From the NCBI GenBank assembly GCA_945898215.1, contig CAMDHY010000039.1:1-34877 (forward strand): DNA of 34,877 nucleotides, read 5' to 3'. Source of the DNA: Pseudoxanthobacter soli DSM 19599. Lineage in GTDB: Bacteria; Pseudomonadota; Alphaproteobacteria; Rhizobiales; Segnochrobactraceae. The notes below the pieces were generated by a model, which ran no database searches, was not told the DNA's origin, and worked only from the letters and a program-made list of their open reading frames with translations. This document shows positions 19,024 to 26,160 of this stretch, piece by piece. Both the position numbers and the translations under genes were made by a program. How positions within the stretch are numbered: position 1 is the stretch's first letter; every line of letters begins with the position of its first letter.

Positions 19024-19341
19024 ATGACGATCGCGGCGCAGCGTCTCGACAAATGGCTGTGGTTCGCCCGCGTGGTGAAGACACGACCGCTCGCCAAGGC
19101 GCTCGTCGAGGCGGGCAAGGTGCGCGTCAACCGCGACCGCGTCACCAGCGCCGACCGGCTGGTGCGCCCCGGCGACGTGCTCACCGTCGTCGTCGGCAGC
19201 CGGGTGCGGGTGCTGGAGGTCATCGGCTTCGCCGAGCGCCGGGGCGACGCCGCTTCCGTCGCATCCCTCGCCCTCGATCGCTCGCCGGCCCCGCCGGGTT
19301 CAGTTGCGGGCGACGAGGGCACCGACGACGAAGGCGAGTGA
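19024..19341 (+). CDS. S4-domain RNA-binding protein (HslR/Hsp15-like)
   Basis: A 105-residue protein with an N-terminal S4 domain: QRLDKWLWFARVVKTRPLAKALVEAGKVRVNRDRVTSADRLVRPGDVLTV. It ends in an acidic low-complexity tail (GDEGTDDEGE). S4 proteins of this type bind rRNA; Hsp15 recycles stalled 50S subunits. It is close behind the SUV3-like helicase, a pairing I know from other alphaproteobacteria, pointing to a shared role in RNA or ribosome maintenance. The ATG at 19024 is favoured over a nearby out-of-frame ATG at 19010. Confidence 0.92.
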   Translation: MTIAAQRLDKWLWFARVVKTRPLAKALVEAGKVRVNRDRVTSADRLVRPGDVLTVVVGSRVRVLEVIGFAERRGDAASVASLALDRSPAPPGSVAGDEGTDDEGE

Positions 19342-19575
19342 ACGACTCGCCGAACTGACCTTGGCTGGGGAAAACCCCCTTCGCCCCGTCACAGTCGGCC
19401 GCCGACTCTTGTCAGAGAGTCACGGCATATTGTAGCGTCCGGGCGTACAGACACGACATATCGTGTCCGTCGCACTCGAAAGTTCCCGACACCACCCCTG
19501 CAGCGTCAGGCGGGCTCCCGTCGCCCGGCGCTCTCGGATTCGGAGTCCGGTTTCGATACGGAAGGATGAGGCGAC
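19342..19575. promoter_or_regulatory. gcrA promoter region with five GANTC sites
   Basis: GANTC occurs at 19344, 19394, 19407, 19537 and 19543, far more than the one or fewer expected at this GC content. The last two overlap by sharing base pairs around GATTCGGAGTC, 29-39 bp before the gcrA start. A GACACGA/TCGTGTC dyad lies at 19450-19467. GGAAGGATGAGG precedes the ATG. Control of gcrA by CcrM methylation is plausible but not shown by sequence alone. Confidence 0.65.
19450..19467. promoter_or_regulatory. Inverted repeat upstream of gcrA
   Basis: GACACGA (19450-19456), CATA, TCGTGTC (19461-19467) is a perfect 7-bp dyad with a 4-bp centre, 108 bp before the gcrA ATG. It looks like a protein-binding operator and not a terminator, since no T tract follows. 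The binding protein is unknown. Confidence 0.5.
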
Positions 19576-20091
19576 ATGTCCTGGACCGACGAGCGGGTCG
19601 ATACGCTGAAGCGCCTGTGGACGGACGGCCTCAGCGCCAGCCAGATCGCCGCCTCCCTCGGCGAGGTGACGCGCAACGCCGTGATCGGCAAGATCCACCG
19701 GCTGGGCCTGTCCGGCCGCGCCCGCACCGGCCAGCCCTCGATGGCGCCGGCCCACAAGACGAAGCCGGCGCCGGTCGTCCGGCGCAGCGCCCGCCCGACG
19801 GTCGCCACCGTCGGCAACACGGCGCTCGCCACGGCCGAGCCCGCCTACGTGGTGGCGACGCGGCCCGAGCCGGAGCCGATGGGCGAGGTGGTCTCGATCG
19901 GCCAGCGCGTCACCATCATGATGCTGACCGAGCAGACCTGCCGCTGGCCGATCGGCGATCCCGGCAGCGAGGGCTTCACCTTCTGCGGCCGCCGCTCGGA
20001 CACCGGCGTGCCCTACTGCACCGCCCATGCCCGCATCGCCTACCAGCCGGCCGAGCGCCGCCGCGACCGCGGCCACCACCGCGATCACTGA
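19576..20091 (+). CDS. gcrA: GcrA cell-cycle regulator
   Basis: A 171-residue protein. The N-terminal helix-turn-helix MSWTDERVDTLKRLWTDGLSASQIAASLGEVTRNAVIGKIHRLGLSGR is diagnostic of GcrA, the alphaproteobacterial factor that binds sigma-70 RNA polymerase and reads CcrM-methylated GANTC promoters. A Pro/Ala-rich linker leads to the C-terminal sigma-interacting domain with the conserved TCRWPIGDPGSEGFTFCG and the CTAHARIAYQ end. Placement directly behind the helicase-S4 pair is notable. It is preceded by its own GANTC-rich region. Confidence 0.96.
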   Translation: MSWTDERVDTLKRLWTDGLSASQIAASLGEVTRNAVIGKIHRLGLSGRARTGQPSMAPAHKTKPAPVVRRSARPTVATVGNTALATAEPAYVVATRPEPEPMGEVVSIGQRVTIMMLTEQTCRWPIGDPGSEGFTFCGRRSDTGVPYCTAHARIAYQPAERRRDRGHHRDH

Positions 20092-20156
20092 TCACGGATC
20101 ACGCCCGCCGCCCCAACGCCGGCGTGACCTGGGTTACGACCGTGATCACGGATCAC
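20089..20156. repeat. Two copies of TGATCACGGATCAC after gcrA
   Basis: The 14-bp sequence occurs at 20089-20102, overlapping the gcrA stop codon, and again at 20143-20156. Each copy contains the dyad TGATC-ACG-GATCA. The first copy is also preceded by GATCAC in the other phase. These may form alternative hairpins ending gcrA transcription, or be protein sites. No T tract is present. Confidence 0.6.
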
Positions 20157-20235
20157 TGTCGGGTCTCTGCCCCTCGCCGCCGATACCGGCCGGCGAGGCC
20201 TGGTGGTGCGGGCGTGCGCCGCCCGATCCGGCGGG

Positions 20236-20814
20236 CTACTGCGGCCCCGGCCAGATCTGCTCGCGCAGGCACTCGACATCGGGTGCGCGCTGAGTGAGGC
20301 CCGGCTTGGTCGGGTCCTTGATCGCCATCTTGGCGACGCAGGTGGTCACGTAGCTCGCCACCACGTCCTCGCCATCATAGGCGAGCGAGGAATAGGACAG
20401 CGACGAATAGGCGAACGGCCGTTCCCCGGCCGCCGTCGCCGCAGAAACGTCGCCGATGCAGGAGTGCTCGAGGTTCTCCGGCAGGATCGGCGTCTCGGTG
20501 CACTGCTCGCCGAGCACGATCGTGTTCGAGTTGCCGTCGCTTGCCGTCGCAGGCGACAGGTTGGTGCAGGCGCGCAGGCCGTCGTCCCGCCACGACCAGG
20601 TGAACACCGTGAGATCGTTGGAGATCTGGCGCACCGACCCGTCACCCAGGATGAAGCGGGCGTTGCGCTCGAACGAGGTCGCCGCCGATCCGACATACTG
20701 CCAGTACGGCTGCGGCTCGCACTGGCCCGCGGCCAGCGCCATGCCGGCGCCGCCACACAGCCCGGCGGCGGCCACGAGCCCTGCCACCATCCTCGTCCGC
20801 ATGGATGCGGTCAT
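20236..20814 (-). CDS. Secreted protein of unknown function
   Basis: I do not recognise this 192-residue protein with confidence. It has a signal peptide (MRTRMVAGLVAAAGLCGGAGMALA) and a mature part with six cysteines, so up to three disulfides are possible in the periplasm. Two short motifs, LGDGSVRQIS and SDGNSNTIVLGEQ, resemble those of DUF1559 pseudopilin-like proteins but occur in the opposite order. The start at 20814 is chosen because GGGGGAGG lies 6-13 bases upstream; the longer frame to 20991 would run into the terminator of the gene upstream. It converges with gcrA. Confidence 0.7.
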   Translation of the reverse strand: MTASMRTRMVAGLVAAAGLCGGAGMALAAGQCEPQPYWQYVGSAATSFERNARFILGDGSVRQISNDLTVFTWSWRDDGLRACTNLSPATASDGNSNTIVLGEQCTETPILPENLEHSCIGDVSAATAAGERPFAYSSLSYSSLAYDGEDVVASYVTTCVAKMAIKDPTKPGLTQRAPDVECLREQIWPGPQ

Positions 20815-20982
20815 TGCCGGCCTCCCCCTCGACGCCTCTCTCGATCCGGCGACGGCTTCGCCGTTCGTTGCCGCCACTCTCCGCTTCGCCCGCCGCTCAC
20901 GGCAAGTCACGTCGCGGTCATCGCGGCGGGGGGCATCGGGGCGGAGCCCGCGGGTCACGACGGCGCGCACACGCCGCAGAGA

Positions 20983-21016
20983 CAAAAACACGCCCGCCCG
21001 GCACCGGACGGGCGTT
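20983..21016 (-). terminator. Rho-independent terminator of the 56-aa gene
   Basis: Read on the minus strand, ACGCCCGTCCGG and CCGGGCGGGCGT form a long stem with one G-U pair, followed by GTTTTTGT. It lies 35 bp after the stop of the small secreted-protein gene at 21052. It is the clearest intrinsic terminator in the window. Confidence 0.85.
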
Positions 21017-21051
21017 CTCGTCTCAGGCCGCCGCGGAAGGCGGCGAAACGA

Positions 21052-21222
21052 CTACTGCGCGGTGGTGGTCGGCACCGGCGTCATCGGGCCCTGCGCCGTG
21101 GTGATCGGCGCGGTCGGGCCGGACGCGGTGGTCTCGGCCTTGCCGTAGGGGCAGGCGACGGCCGGCACGGAGGCCGCGGCGAGCAGTGCGAGGGCAGCAA
21201 GTGGGGCGGTCAGTCGGGTCAT
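21052..21222 (-). CDS. Small secreted protein, 56 residues
   Basis: ATG at 21222 is preceded by a very strong AGGAGGATCGAC ribosome site, and the frame ends with TAG at 21052. The product starts with a signal peptide (MTRLTAPLAALALLAAASVPAVA) and the mature part CPYGKAETTASG... is ~33 residues, Thr/Pro/Ala-rich with one cysteine at its likely first position. It might be exported or lipid-modified, though the lipobox (AVAC) is poor. The ribosome site, signal peptide and intrinsic terminator make it a credible gene. The function is unknown. It is divergent from xerD. Confidence 0.8.
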   Translation of the reverse strand: MTRLTAPLAALALLAAASVPAVACPYGKAETTASGPTAPITTAQGPMTPVPTTTAQ

Positions 21223-21368
21223 GTCGATCCTCCTCCAGATGCGGGCGCCGGCGGTGAAGCGGCGCCGTCGGCCCAGCCTGTGAAAAAGGTAGCACGCCCT
21301 CGCGTTTCGGCAACGCCTCGTTGACCGGAAAGCGGCAATGGTGCGTGAAGCCGAGAGGAACCACCCGC

Positions 21369-22319
21369 GTGCGCGACGGCCATCTGATCGAAAGCTTCCT
21401 GGAGATGATGTCGGCCGAGCGCGGCGCGGCGAAGAATACGCTCGACGCCTATCGCCGCGACCTCGAGGACTTCGCCCGCTTCCTGGCCGACGCTCCGGTT
21501 TCGGGGGCGGCCGCCGATGATGTGCGCGCCTACCTCGCCGACCTTGCCGACCGCGGCTTCGCCGCCACCTCGCAGGCCCGCCGGCTGTCGGCGCTGCGCC
21601 GCTTCCACCGCTTCCTGTTCGCCGAAGGTGTGCGCACCGACGACCCGACCGGCCCGATCGACAGCCCGAAGCGCCGCCGCGCCCTGCCGAAGCTCCTGTC
21701 GGAGGCCGAGATGCGCGCGATCCTCGCCACCGCTGGCGAGCAGGCGGTGGCCGAGGACGCCACCCCCGTGGCGCGGCTGCGTGCGGCGCGGATCGTTGCC
21801 TTGATCGAGACGGCCTACGCCACCGGCCTGCGCGTCTCCGAGCTCGTGGCCCTGCCGGCGGCGGCGGCGCGGCCCGGGCTCGAGGCGCTGGTGGTGCGCG
21901 GCAAGGGCGGCCGCGAGCGCATGGTGCCGCTCAGCCCGCGCTCGAAGGCGGCGATCGTGGCCTTCCGCGGGCTTGCCGGCGGCAAGCCGGGGCGCTGGCT
22001 GTTTCCCTCGCACGGCGAGAGCGGCCACCTCACCCGCCAGGCCTTCGCCCGCGACCTGAAGCGCATCGCGGCGCTGGCCGGCATCCCTTCGGCGCGGGTG
22101 TCGCCGCACGTGCTCCGCCACGCCTTCGCGAGCCACCTGCTCGCCGGCGGCGCGGATCTCCGCTCGTTGCAGGCACTGCTCGGCCATGCCGACATCGCCA
22201 CGACGGAGATCTACACCCACGTCCTCGACGAGCGCCTCACCGCCCTCGTCGGCGAGCATCACCCGCTCGCCGACCTCGCGGCAGCGCCCAGACCGGCACG
22301 GCCGCGGCGGGCCGGCTAG
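21369..22319 (+). CDS. xerD: Site-specific tyrosine recombinase XerD
   Basis: A 316-residue recombinase that with XerC resolves chromosome dimers at dif. The N-terminal SAM-like domain begins [33 protein letters not shown]. The catalytic domain has Arg in [13 protein letters not shown], Lys in [11 protein letters not shown], His-x-x-Arg in [14 protein letters not shown], and His and the nucleophile Tyr in [19 protein letters not shown] at 21369 is chosen because GAGAGGAA lies 8-15 bases upstream and the family N-terminus starts here. No integrase-like cargo is near, which fits the housekeeping role. It meets phnM tail to tail with a 4-bp gap. Confidence 0.93.
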   Translation: MRDGHLIESFLEMMSAERGAAKNTLDAYRRDLEDFARFLADAPVSGAAADDVRAYLADLADRGFAATSQARRLSALRRFHRFLFAEGVRTDDPTGPIDSPKRRRALPKLLSEAEMRAILATAGEQAVAEDATPVARLRAARIVALIETAYATGLRVSELVALPAAAARPGLEALVVRGKGGRERMVPLSPRSKAAIVAFRGLAGGKPGRWLFPSHGESGHLTRQAFARDLKRIAALAGIPSARVSPHVLRHAFASHLLAGGADLRSLQALLGHADIATTEIYTHVLDERLTALVGEHHPLADLAAAPRPARPRRAG

Positions 22320-22323
22320 TCAA

Positions 22324-23460
22324 TCAGGCGACGCGCACGCCCTCGCGCCACACCGCCCGCACCACCGGCACCGTTCCCGGCGCATGGCGGACGCGCACGA
22401 GGTCGGCGCGCCGGCCGGGCGCGATCGAGCCGCGGTCGTTCAATCCGACCGTCTCCGCCGGCACGCACGTGACGAGGCGGACGGCGCTCGCAAGGTCCAT
22501 CCCTGGCACCGTCTCCGGCAGCTGGAACACCGCCTGCATCAGCGAGAACGGCACGTAGTCCGACGACAGGATGTCGAGCAGGCCGAGGCGCGCGAGATCG
22601 CCGGCGGCGGCGTTGCCGGAGTGGGAACCGCCGCGCACGACGTTCGGCGCCCCCATCAGCACCTTCATGCCGGCCGCACGCGACGCGGCCGCCGCCTCCA
22701 CCGTCGTCGGGAACTCGGCGATGGCGATGCCGTCGGCCGCCGCCTCGTCGACGTGGGCGAGCGTCGCATCGTCGTGGCTCGCGAGGATCGCGCCGCCGGC
22801 GTGCGCCATCGCGACGATCGCCGGCCGGTTCGCCGCGATGATGCGGGCGGCAGCAGCGAGGCGCTCGGCGACGAAGGCGTCCTGCTCGGCCTGGGAGAGG
22901 CGCGCATTCTCCGGGTAGAAGCGGTGGTAGGCGTCGAGCCGCGCGAACTGGCGCTGGCCGGGGGTGTGGTCCATCAGCGAGGCGAGGCGCACCGCGCCGG
23001 TGGAAAACAGCGGCTCGGCGTCGGCGAGGAGCTGCTGCGAGGAGATCTCGCAGCGCACGTGGATGAAGTGGTCGGCCTTCAGCCTGTCCTCGGCACGGGC
23101 GGTGGCGATGGCGTCGGCGAGCAGCAGCGAGTCGCGCCCGAGCGGCCGCTCGTCGGCATCGCCGGCGCGGAGCGCATCGAACACCGTGACGATGCCGGCC
23201 CCGATCACCTGGGCATCGTGGGACTGCAGCGCCGCGATCGGGTTCCAGTGCACGCCCGGCCGCGGCCGGAAGTGGCTCTCGAGGTGGTCGGTGTGGAGCT
23301 CGACGAGGCCCGGCAGCAGGTAGTCGCCGCCGAGGTCCTCGCCGACCGCCGTGCGGCCCTCGTCGATCGCGACGATGACGCCGTCGCGCACCACCACCGC
23401 GCCTTCGACCACGCGGTCGTCGAGGACGACGCGGGCGCCGGAGAGAACCTGCTCGGCCAT
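22324..23460 (-). CDS. phnM: Alpha-D-ribose 1-methylphosphonate 5-triphosphate diphosphatase PhnM
   Basis: A 378-residue amidohydrolase-fold enzyme of the C-P lyase pathway that removes pyrophosphate from the ribosyl-phosphonate triphosphate. Metal-ligand motifs are visible: LLPGLVELHTDHLESHFRPRPGVHW, then SLMDHTPGQRQF and VAMAHAGGAILASHDDATL, and PSVRLVT-like C-terminal ASAVRLVTCVPAETVGL. ATG at 23460 overlaps the stop of the 2H phosphoesterase gene (ATGA), so the two are coupled. No phnGHIJKL genes occur in the window, so the C-P lyase core must lie elsewhere if it exists. Confidence 0.94.
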   Translation of the reverse strand: MAEQVLSGARVVLDDRVVEGAVVVRDGVIVAIDEGRTAVGEDLGGDYLLPGLVELHTDHLESHFRPRPGVHWNPIAALQSHDAQVIGAGIVTVFDALRAGDADERPLGRDSLLLADAIATARAEDRLKADHFIHVRCEISSQQLLADAEPLFSTGAVRLASLMDHTPGQRQFARLDAYHRFYPENARLSQAEQDAFVAERLAAAARIIAANRPAIVAMAHAGGAILASHDDATLAHVDEAAADGIAIAEFPTTVEAAAASRAAGMKVLMGAPNVVRGGSHSGNAAAGDLARLGLLDILSSDYVPFSLMQAVFQLPETVPGMDLASAVRLVTCVPAETVGLNDRGSIAPGRRADLVRVRHAPGTVPVVRAVWREGVRVA

Positions 23461-24182
23461 CAGGCGCCGCCTCCGATGCTGGCGAAGCGGCGCCCGGCGC
23501 CGGCGAGCGGCAGGGCCTTGGCGATCAGGAAGGGAGCGGCAGGCCGCGGCTCGACGAACACGGTGAGCGCGTCGACCAGCACCGGGCGGCCGAGTACCGG
23601 CGCGAAGTGGCGCGTCGCCGCGGCGGCGAGCCGGTCGCCGAGGGCCGGCGGCAGCGCGTCGGTCAGCGTCATGTGGAACTGGAACTCCTCGAAGACGTGG
23701 GGATAGCCCCACTTTTCCAGCATCTCGCGCTGGCGCGGCGAAAGGGTGGCGGGGCGGCGGCGGACGATCTCGTCGGCGTCGGGCGGCGCGCGGAAGCCGT
23801 CGAGATCGGCGACGACACGGCCGGCGAGCGCATCGAGCGCCGGTACCGGCGCCGCCGGCACCAGCGCGACGAAGCCGCCGAGGCGGGCGAGCTCGAGGCC
23901 CGGGATCGTCACCGCTGGCAGGGTCGCGGCGAGGCGTTCGACGGCCGCCTCGAGGTCGGCTGCGGTGTGCCCGGCGGCAAGACGGAAGGGCGGCTTCAGG
24001 GTGGCGTGGAAGCCGTAGCGGCGCGCCGAAGCGGTGGCGGCCTCGAACTCCGGGCCGCTGACGCCGTCGACCTCCGGCTGCTTCAGGGCGCGTCCGTCGG
24101 CGGCGTCGCGGCCGAGCCAGCGGGCACCGAGGCGGGCGATGAGCGCCGTATCGCGCGGCGCATAGTAGACGGCGTGACGCAT
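23460..24182 (-). CDS. DUF1045 phosphonate-metabolism protein (2H phosphoesterase fold)
   Basis: A 240-residue protein matching the DUF1045 family found in phosphonate operons. It has the two His-x-Thr signatures of 2H phosphoesterases: RYGFHATLKPPF and EEFQFHMTLTDAL. It also has the conserved start MRHAVYYAPR and the segment LSPRQREMLEKWGYPHVFEEF. It may hydrolyse cyclic phosphate intermediates formed after C-P bond cleavage, as PhnP does in E. coli; that is inference. It lies between the DMT permease gene and phnM. Confidence 0.9.
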   Translation of the reverse strand: MRHAVYYAPRDTALIARLGARWLGRDAADGRALKQPEVDGVSGPEFEAATASARRYGFHATLKPPFRLAAGHTAADLEAAVERLAATLPAVTIPGLELARLGGFVALVPAAPVPALDALAGRVVADLDGFRAPPDADEIVRRRPATLSPRQREMLEKWGYPHVFEEFQFHMTLTDALPPALGDRLAAAATRHFAPVLGRPVLVDALTVFVEPRPAAPFLIAKALPLAGAGRRFASIGGGA

Positions 24183-24299
24183 CGGGGATCGCGGGCCTCC
24201 TCGCCGGTGCCTTCTGGCCGGTGATCGCCGGCGCGCCCTTCTATCAGGGCAACCGTGACGATGCGACGGGCGGACGAAGGCGCGGCGCGGGTAGCGCGG

Positions 24300-25145
24300 T
24301 CAGCCGCCGGCCTTCACCGCGACGAGGCCGCAGATGACGAAGGCCGCCGCGGCCCAGCGCAGCGCCCCGAAGCGCTCGTGCAGCACGGTCGCGCCGAGCG
24401 CCGCCGCGAACAGCACCGAGGTCTCGCGCACGGCGGAGACGAAGGCGATCGGCGCCACCGTCATCGCCCACAGGGCGAGGCCGTAGGAGACGCCCGACAT
24501 CGTGCCGCCGACGACGCCGACGGCGGCGTGGCGGAGAAGCCGCCTAGCCATCGGCGCGCCTTGGCCGACGAGCGCCCAGGCGGTGTTGGTGACGCCGGAG
24601 GCGAGCGTCACCCAGGCGGCGTAGGTGGCGGCCTCGCCGGAGAGCCGGACGCCGACGCCGTCGACCAGCGTGTAGCTCGCGATGATCGCGGCATTGAGCA
24701 GCGCCGCGCCGAGGGCCGGGCGGCCCGAGCGGCCGGCCCGCAGCCCCTCGAGGCCGAGGGCGATGACGCCGAGCGAGACGAGCCCGATGCCGAGGAAGCC
24801 GACGAGGCCGGTGAATTCCGACAGCACGACGGCGCCGAAGGCGGTGACGAGGATCGGCGCCAGGCCGCGCATCAGCGGGTAGGCGACCGAGAGGTCGGCG
24901 CCACGATAGGCGCGCGCCAGGAGCGCGAAATAGAGGATGTGCACGAGACTGGTGACGACGACGTAGACGAAGGCTTCCGGCGCCATCGGCGGCAGGAACG
25001 GCAACGCCCCGATGGCGACGAGGCCGCCGCCGCCGGCCACCGCGATCGCCGCCGCCTCGCGGTCGTCGACCTTCTTCACCGCGGCGTTCCAGCCGGCGTG
25101 CAGCGCCGCGGCAAAGATCAGCAAGATGAGGACGCCGATGGACAC
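24300..25145 (-). CDS. EamA/DMT-family transporter
   Basis: A 281-residue inner-membrane protein with about ten hydrophobic segments in two repeats, as expected for drug/metabolite transporters. Typical motifs are ALHAGWNAAVKK near the N-terminus, ARAYRGADLSVAYPLMRGLAPILV and the end of the second repeat APIAFVSAVRETSVLFAAALGATVLHERFG. GTG at 25145 is chosen because GGAGGAG stands 9-15 bases upstream. It is the first gene of the set DMT-DUF1045-phnM, divergent from the phnF-type regulator, so it may export or import a phosphonate-related metabolite. Confidence 0.88.
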   Translation of the reverse strand: MSIGVLILLIFAAALHAGWNAAVKKVDDREAAAIAVAGGGGLVAIGALPFLPPMAPEAFVYVVVTSLVHILYFALLARAYRGADLSVAYPLMRGLAPILVTAFGAVVLSEFTGLVGFLGIGLVSLGVIALGLEGLRAGRSGRPALGAALLNAAIIASYTLVDGVGVRLSGEAATYAAWVTLASGVTNTAWALVGQGAPMARRLLRHAAVGVVGGTMSGVSYGLALWAMTVAPIAFVSAVRETSVLFAAALGATVLHERFGALRWAAAAFVICGLVAVKAGG

Positions 25146-25311
25146 CGCGGATACTCCTCCGGCAGCGGCGGCGCGGTCGCCGTCGCGAAACTCGCCCGCG
25201 CCGGGTGACGCCCTTCCGGTGGGCCGCCGCCTAGCTGCGGCCGCTGGGCTGCCGTACCCCGACGCGCGGGCGGGCCGGATGACCGGCACCATGGACGGAC
25301 GGCAAAAATTT

Positions 25312-25322
25312 GTCTATAAGAC
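25312..25322. promoter_or_regulatory. Candidate PhnF operator
   Basis: GTCTATAAGAC is a perfect 4-bp dyad (GTCT-ATA-AGAC) in the AT-rich centre of the divergent DMT/phnF promoter, 40 bp before the regulator start. HutC-subfamily GntR proteins bind sites with a GT...TA...AC layout, so this is the best operator candidate. A second overlapping dyad TCTA-TAAGAC-TAGA runs 25313-25326. Confidence 0.55.
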
Positions 25323-25362
25323 TAGATGAATATTTTTCGCCGGCGAACGAACGGAGACGGTC

Positions 25363-26127
25363 GTGGGGAAGGATGAGTCCGCCGCTGCAGGGCGAGGGCC
25401 GGCCCCGTCGGTGGTGCGCGGCAGCGGCGTCTCGGCCTGGCGGCAGATCGCCGATGCGCTGCGCGACGAGATCGCCTTTGGCGTGCTCGCAGCGGGCGAG
25501 CGGATGCCGACGGAGGCCGAGCTTTCGCTGCGCTTCGGGGTCAACCGCCACACGCTGCGGCGCGCCATCGCGGCGCTCGCCGCCGACGGGCTGGTGCGCG
25601 CCGACCAGGGTCGCGGCACCTTCGTGGCCGAGCGGCCGCTGCCCTATCCGATCGGCCGACGCACGCGCTTCTCGGCCGCCGTTGTCGCGGCGGCGCGTAC
25701 GCCCGGCCGCATCCTGCTCGGCGCCGTCGTCGAGGCGGCGACGCCGGCCCTGGCGCGACGGCTCGCGATCGCCCCCGGCGCGCCGCTGCACCGCATCGAG
25801 ACGATGAGCGTCGTCGACGGCGCGCCGATCTCGGTCGCCACCGGCTGGCTTTCGGCCGACCGTTTCCCGGACTTTCCAGCGCTGATCGCCGAGACGGGCT
25901 CCTACACCGCCGCCTTCGCACGCTGCGGCATCGCCGACTACGTCCGCCTCGAGACGCGCATCCGTGCCGCGGTAGCGGACGCCGACGACGCGCTGCGCCT
26001 CGGTCTTCCCGCCGGGGCGGCGGTGCTGGTGACGGAGAGCGTCGACGGCGACCCGGCCGGCGCACCGCTCGAATGCGGCTACACGCGCTTCGCGGCCGAC
26101 CGCATCGAGCTCACCGTCTCGGCCTGA
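25363..26127 (+). CDS. phnF: GntR-family (HutC subfamily) regulator, PhnF type
   Basis: A 254-residue regulator. The N-terminal winged helix AWRQIADALRDEIAFGVLAAGERMPTEAELSLRFGVNRHTLRRAIAALAADGLVRADQGRGTFVAE is a textbook GntR domain. The C-terminal UTRA effector domain has APGAPLHRIETMSVVDGAPISVATGWLSADRFPDF and ends SVDGDPAGAPLECGYTRFAADRIEL. Phosphonate regulators of this type repress phn genes until phosphonate is present. GTG at 25363 is the likely start with ACGGAGACGG upstream. It is divergent from the DMT-DUF1045-phnM set. The symbol rests on context and domain match. Confidence 0.88.
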   Translation: MGKDESAAAGRGPAPSVVRGSGVSAWRQIADALRDEIAFGVLAAGERMPTEAELSLRFGVNRHTLRRAIAALAADGLVRADQGRGTFVAERPLPYPIGRRTRFSAAVVAAARTPGRILLGAVVEAATPALARRLAIAPGAPLHRIETMSVVDGAPISVATGWLSADRFPDFPALIAETGSYTAAFARCGIADYVRLETRIRAAVADADDALRLGLPAGAAVLVTESVDGDPAGAPLECGYTRFAADRIELTVSA

Positions 26128-26160
26128 TCGCGCGGCCCGACCGCGCCGCGCCGCGGCGCA

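Noticed and set aside
14016-19322. A 1768-codon open frame on the minus strand opposite the helicase, S4 and DUF3108 genes
   Set aside because: It runs antisense to three well-supported genes, is low-complexity Arg/Gly/Asp-rich and shows no domain. Long antisense frames are expected opposite GC-rich coding DNA where third positions are G or C.
20815-20991. Longer start for the six-cysteine secreted protein at 20991
   Set aside because: The extra region is Arg-rich, lacks a signal peptide at its own start, and reaches into the intrinsic terminator at 20983-21016; a strong ribosome site supports 20814.
21369-22319. XerD as a phage or island integrase
   Set aside because: It matches housekeeping XerD in length and start, and no att repeats, tRNA or phage genes are nearby.
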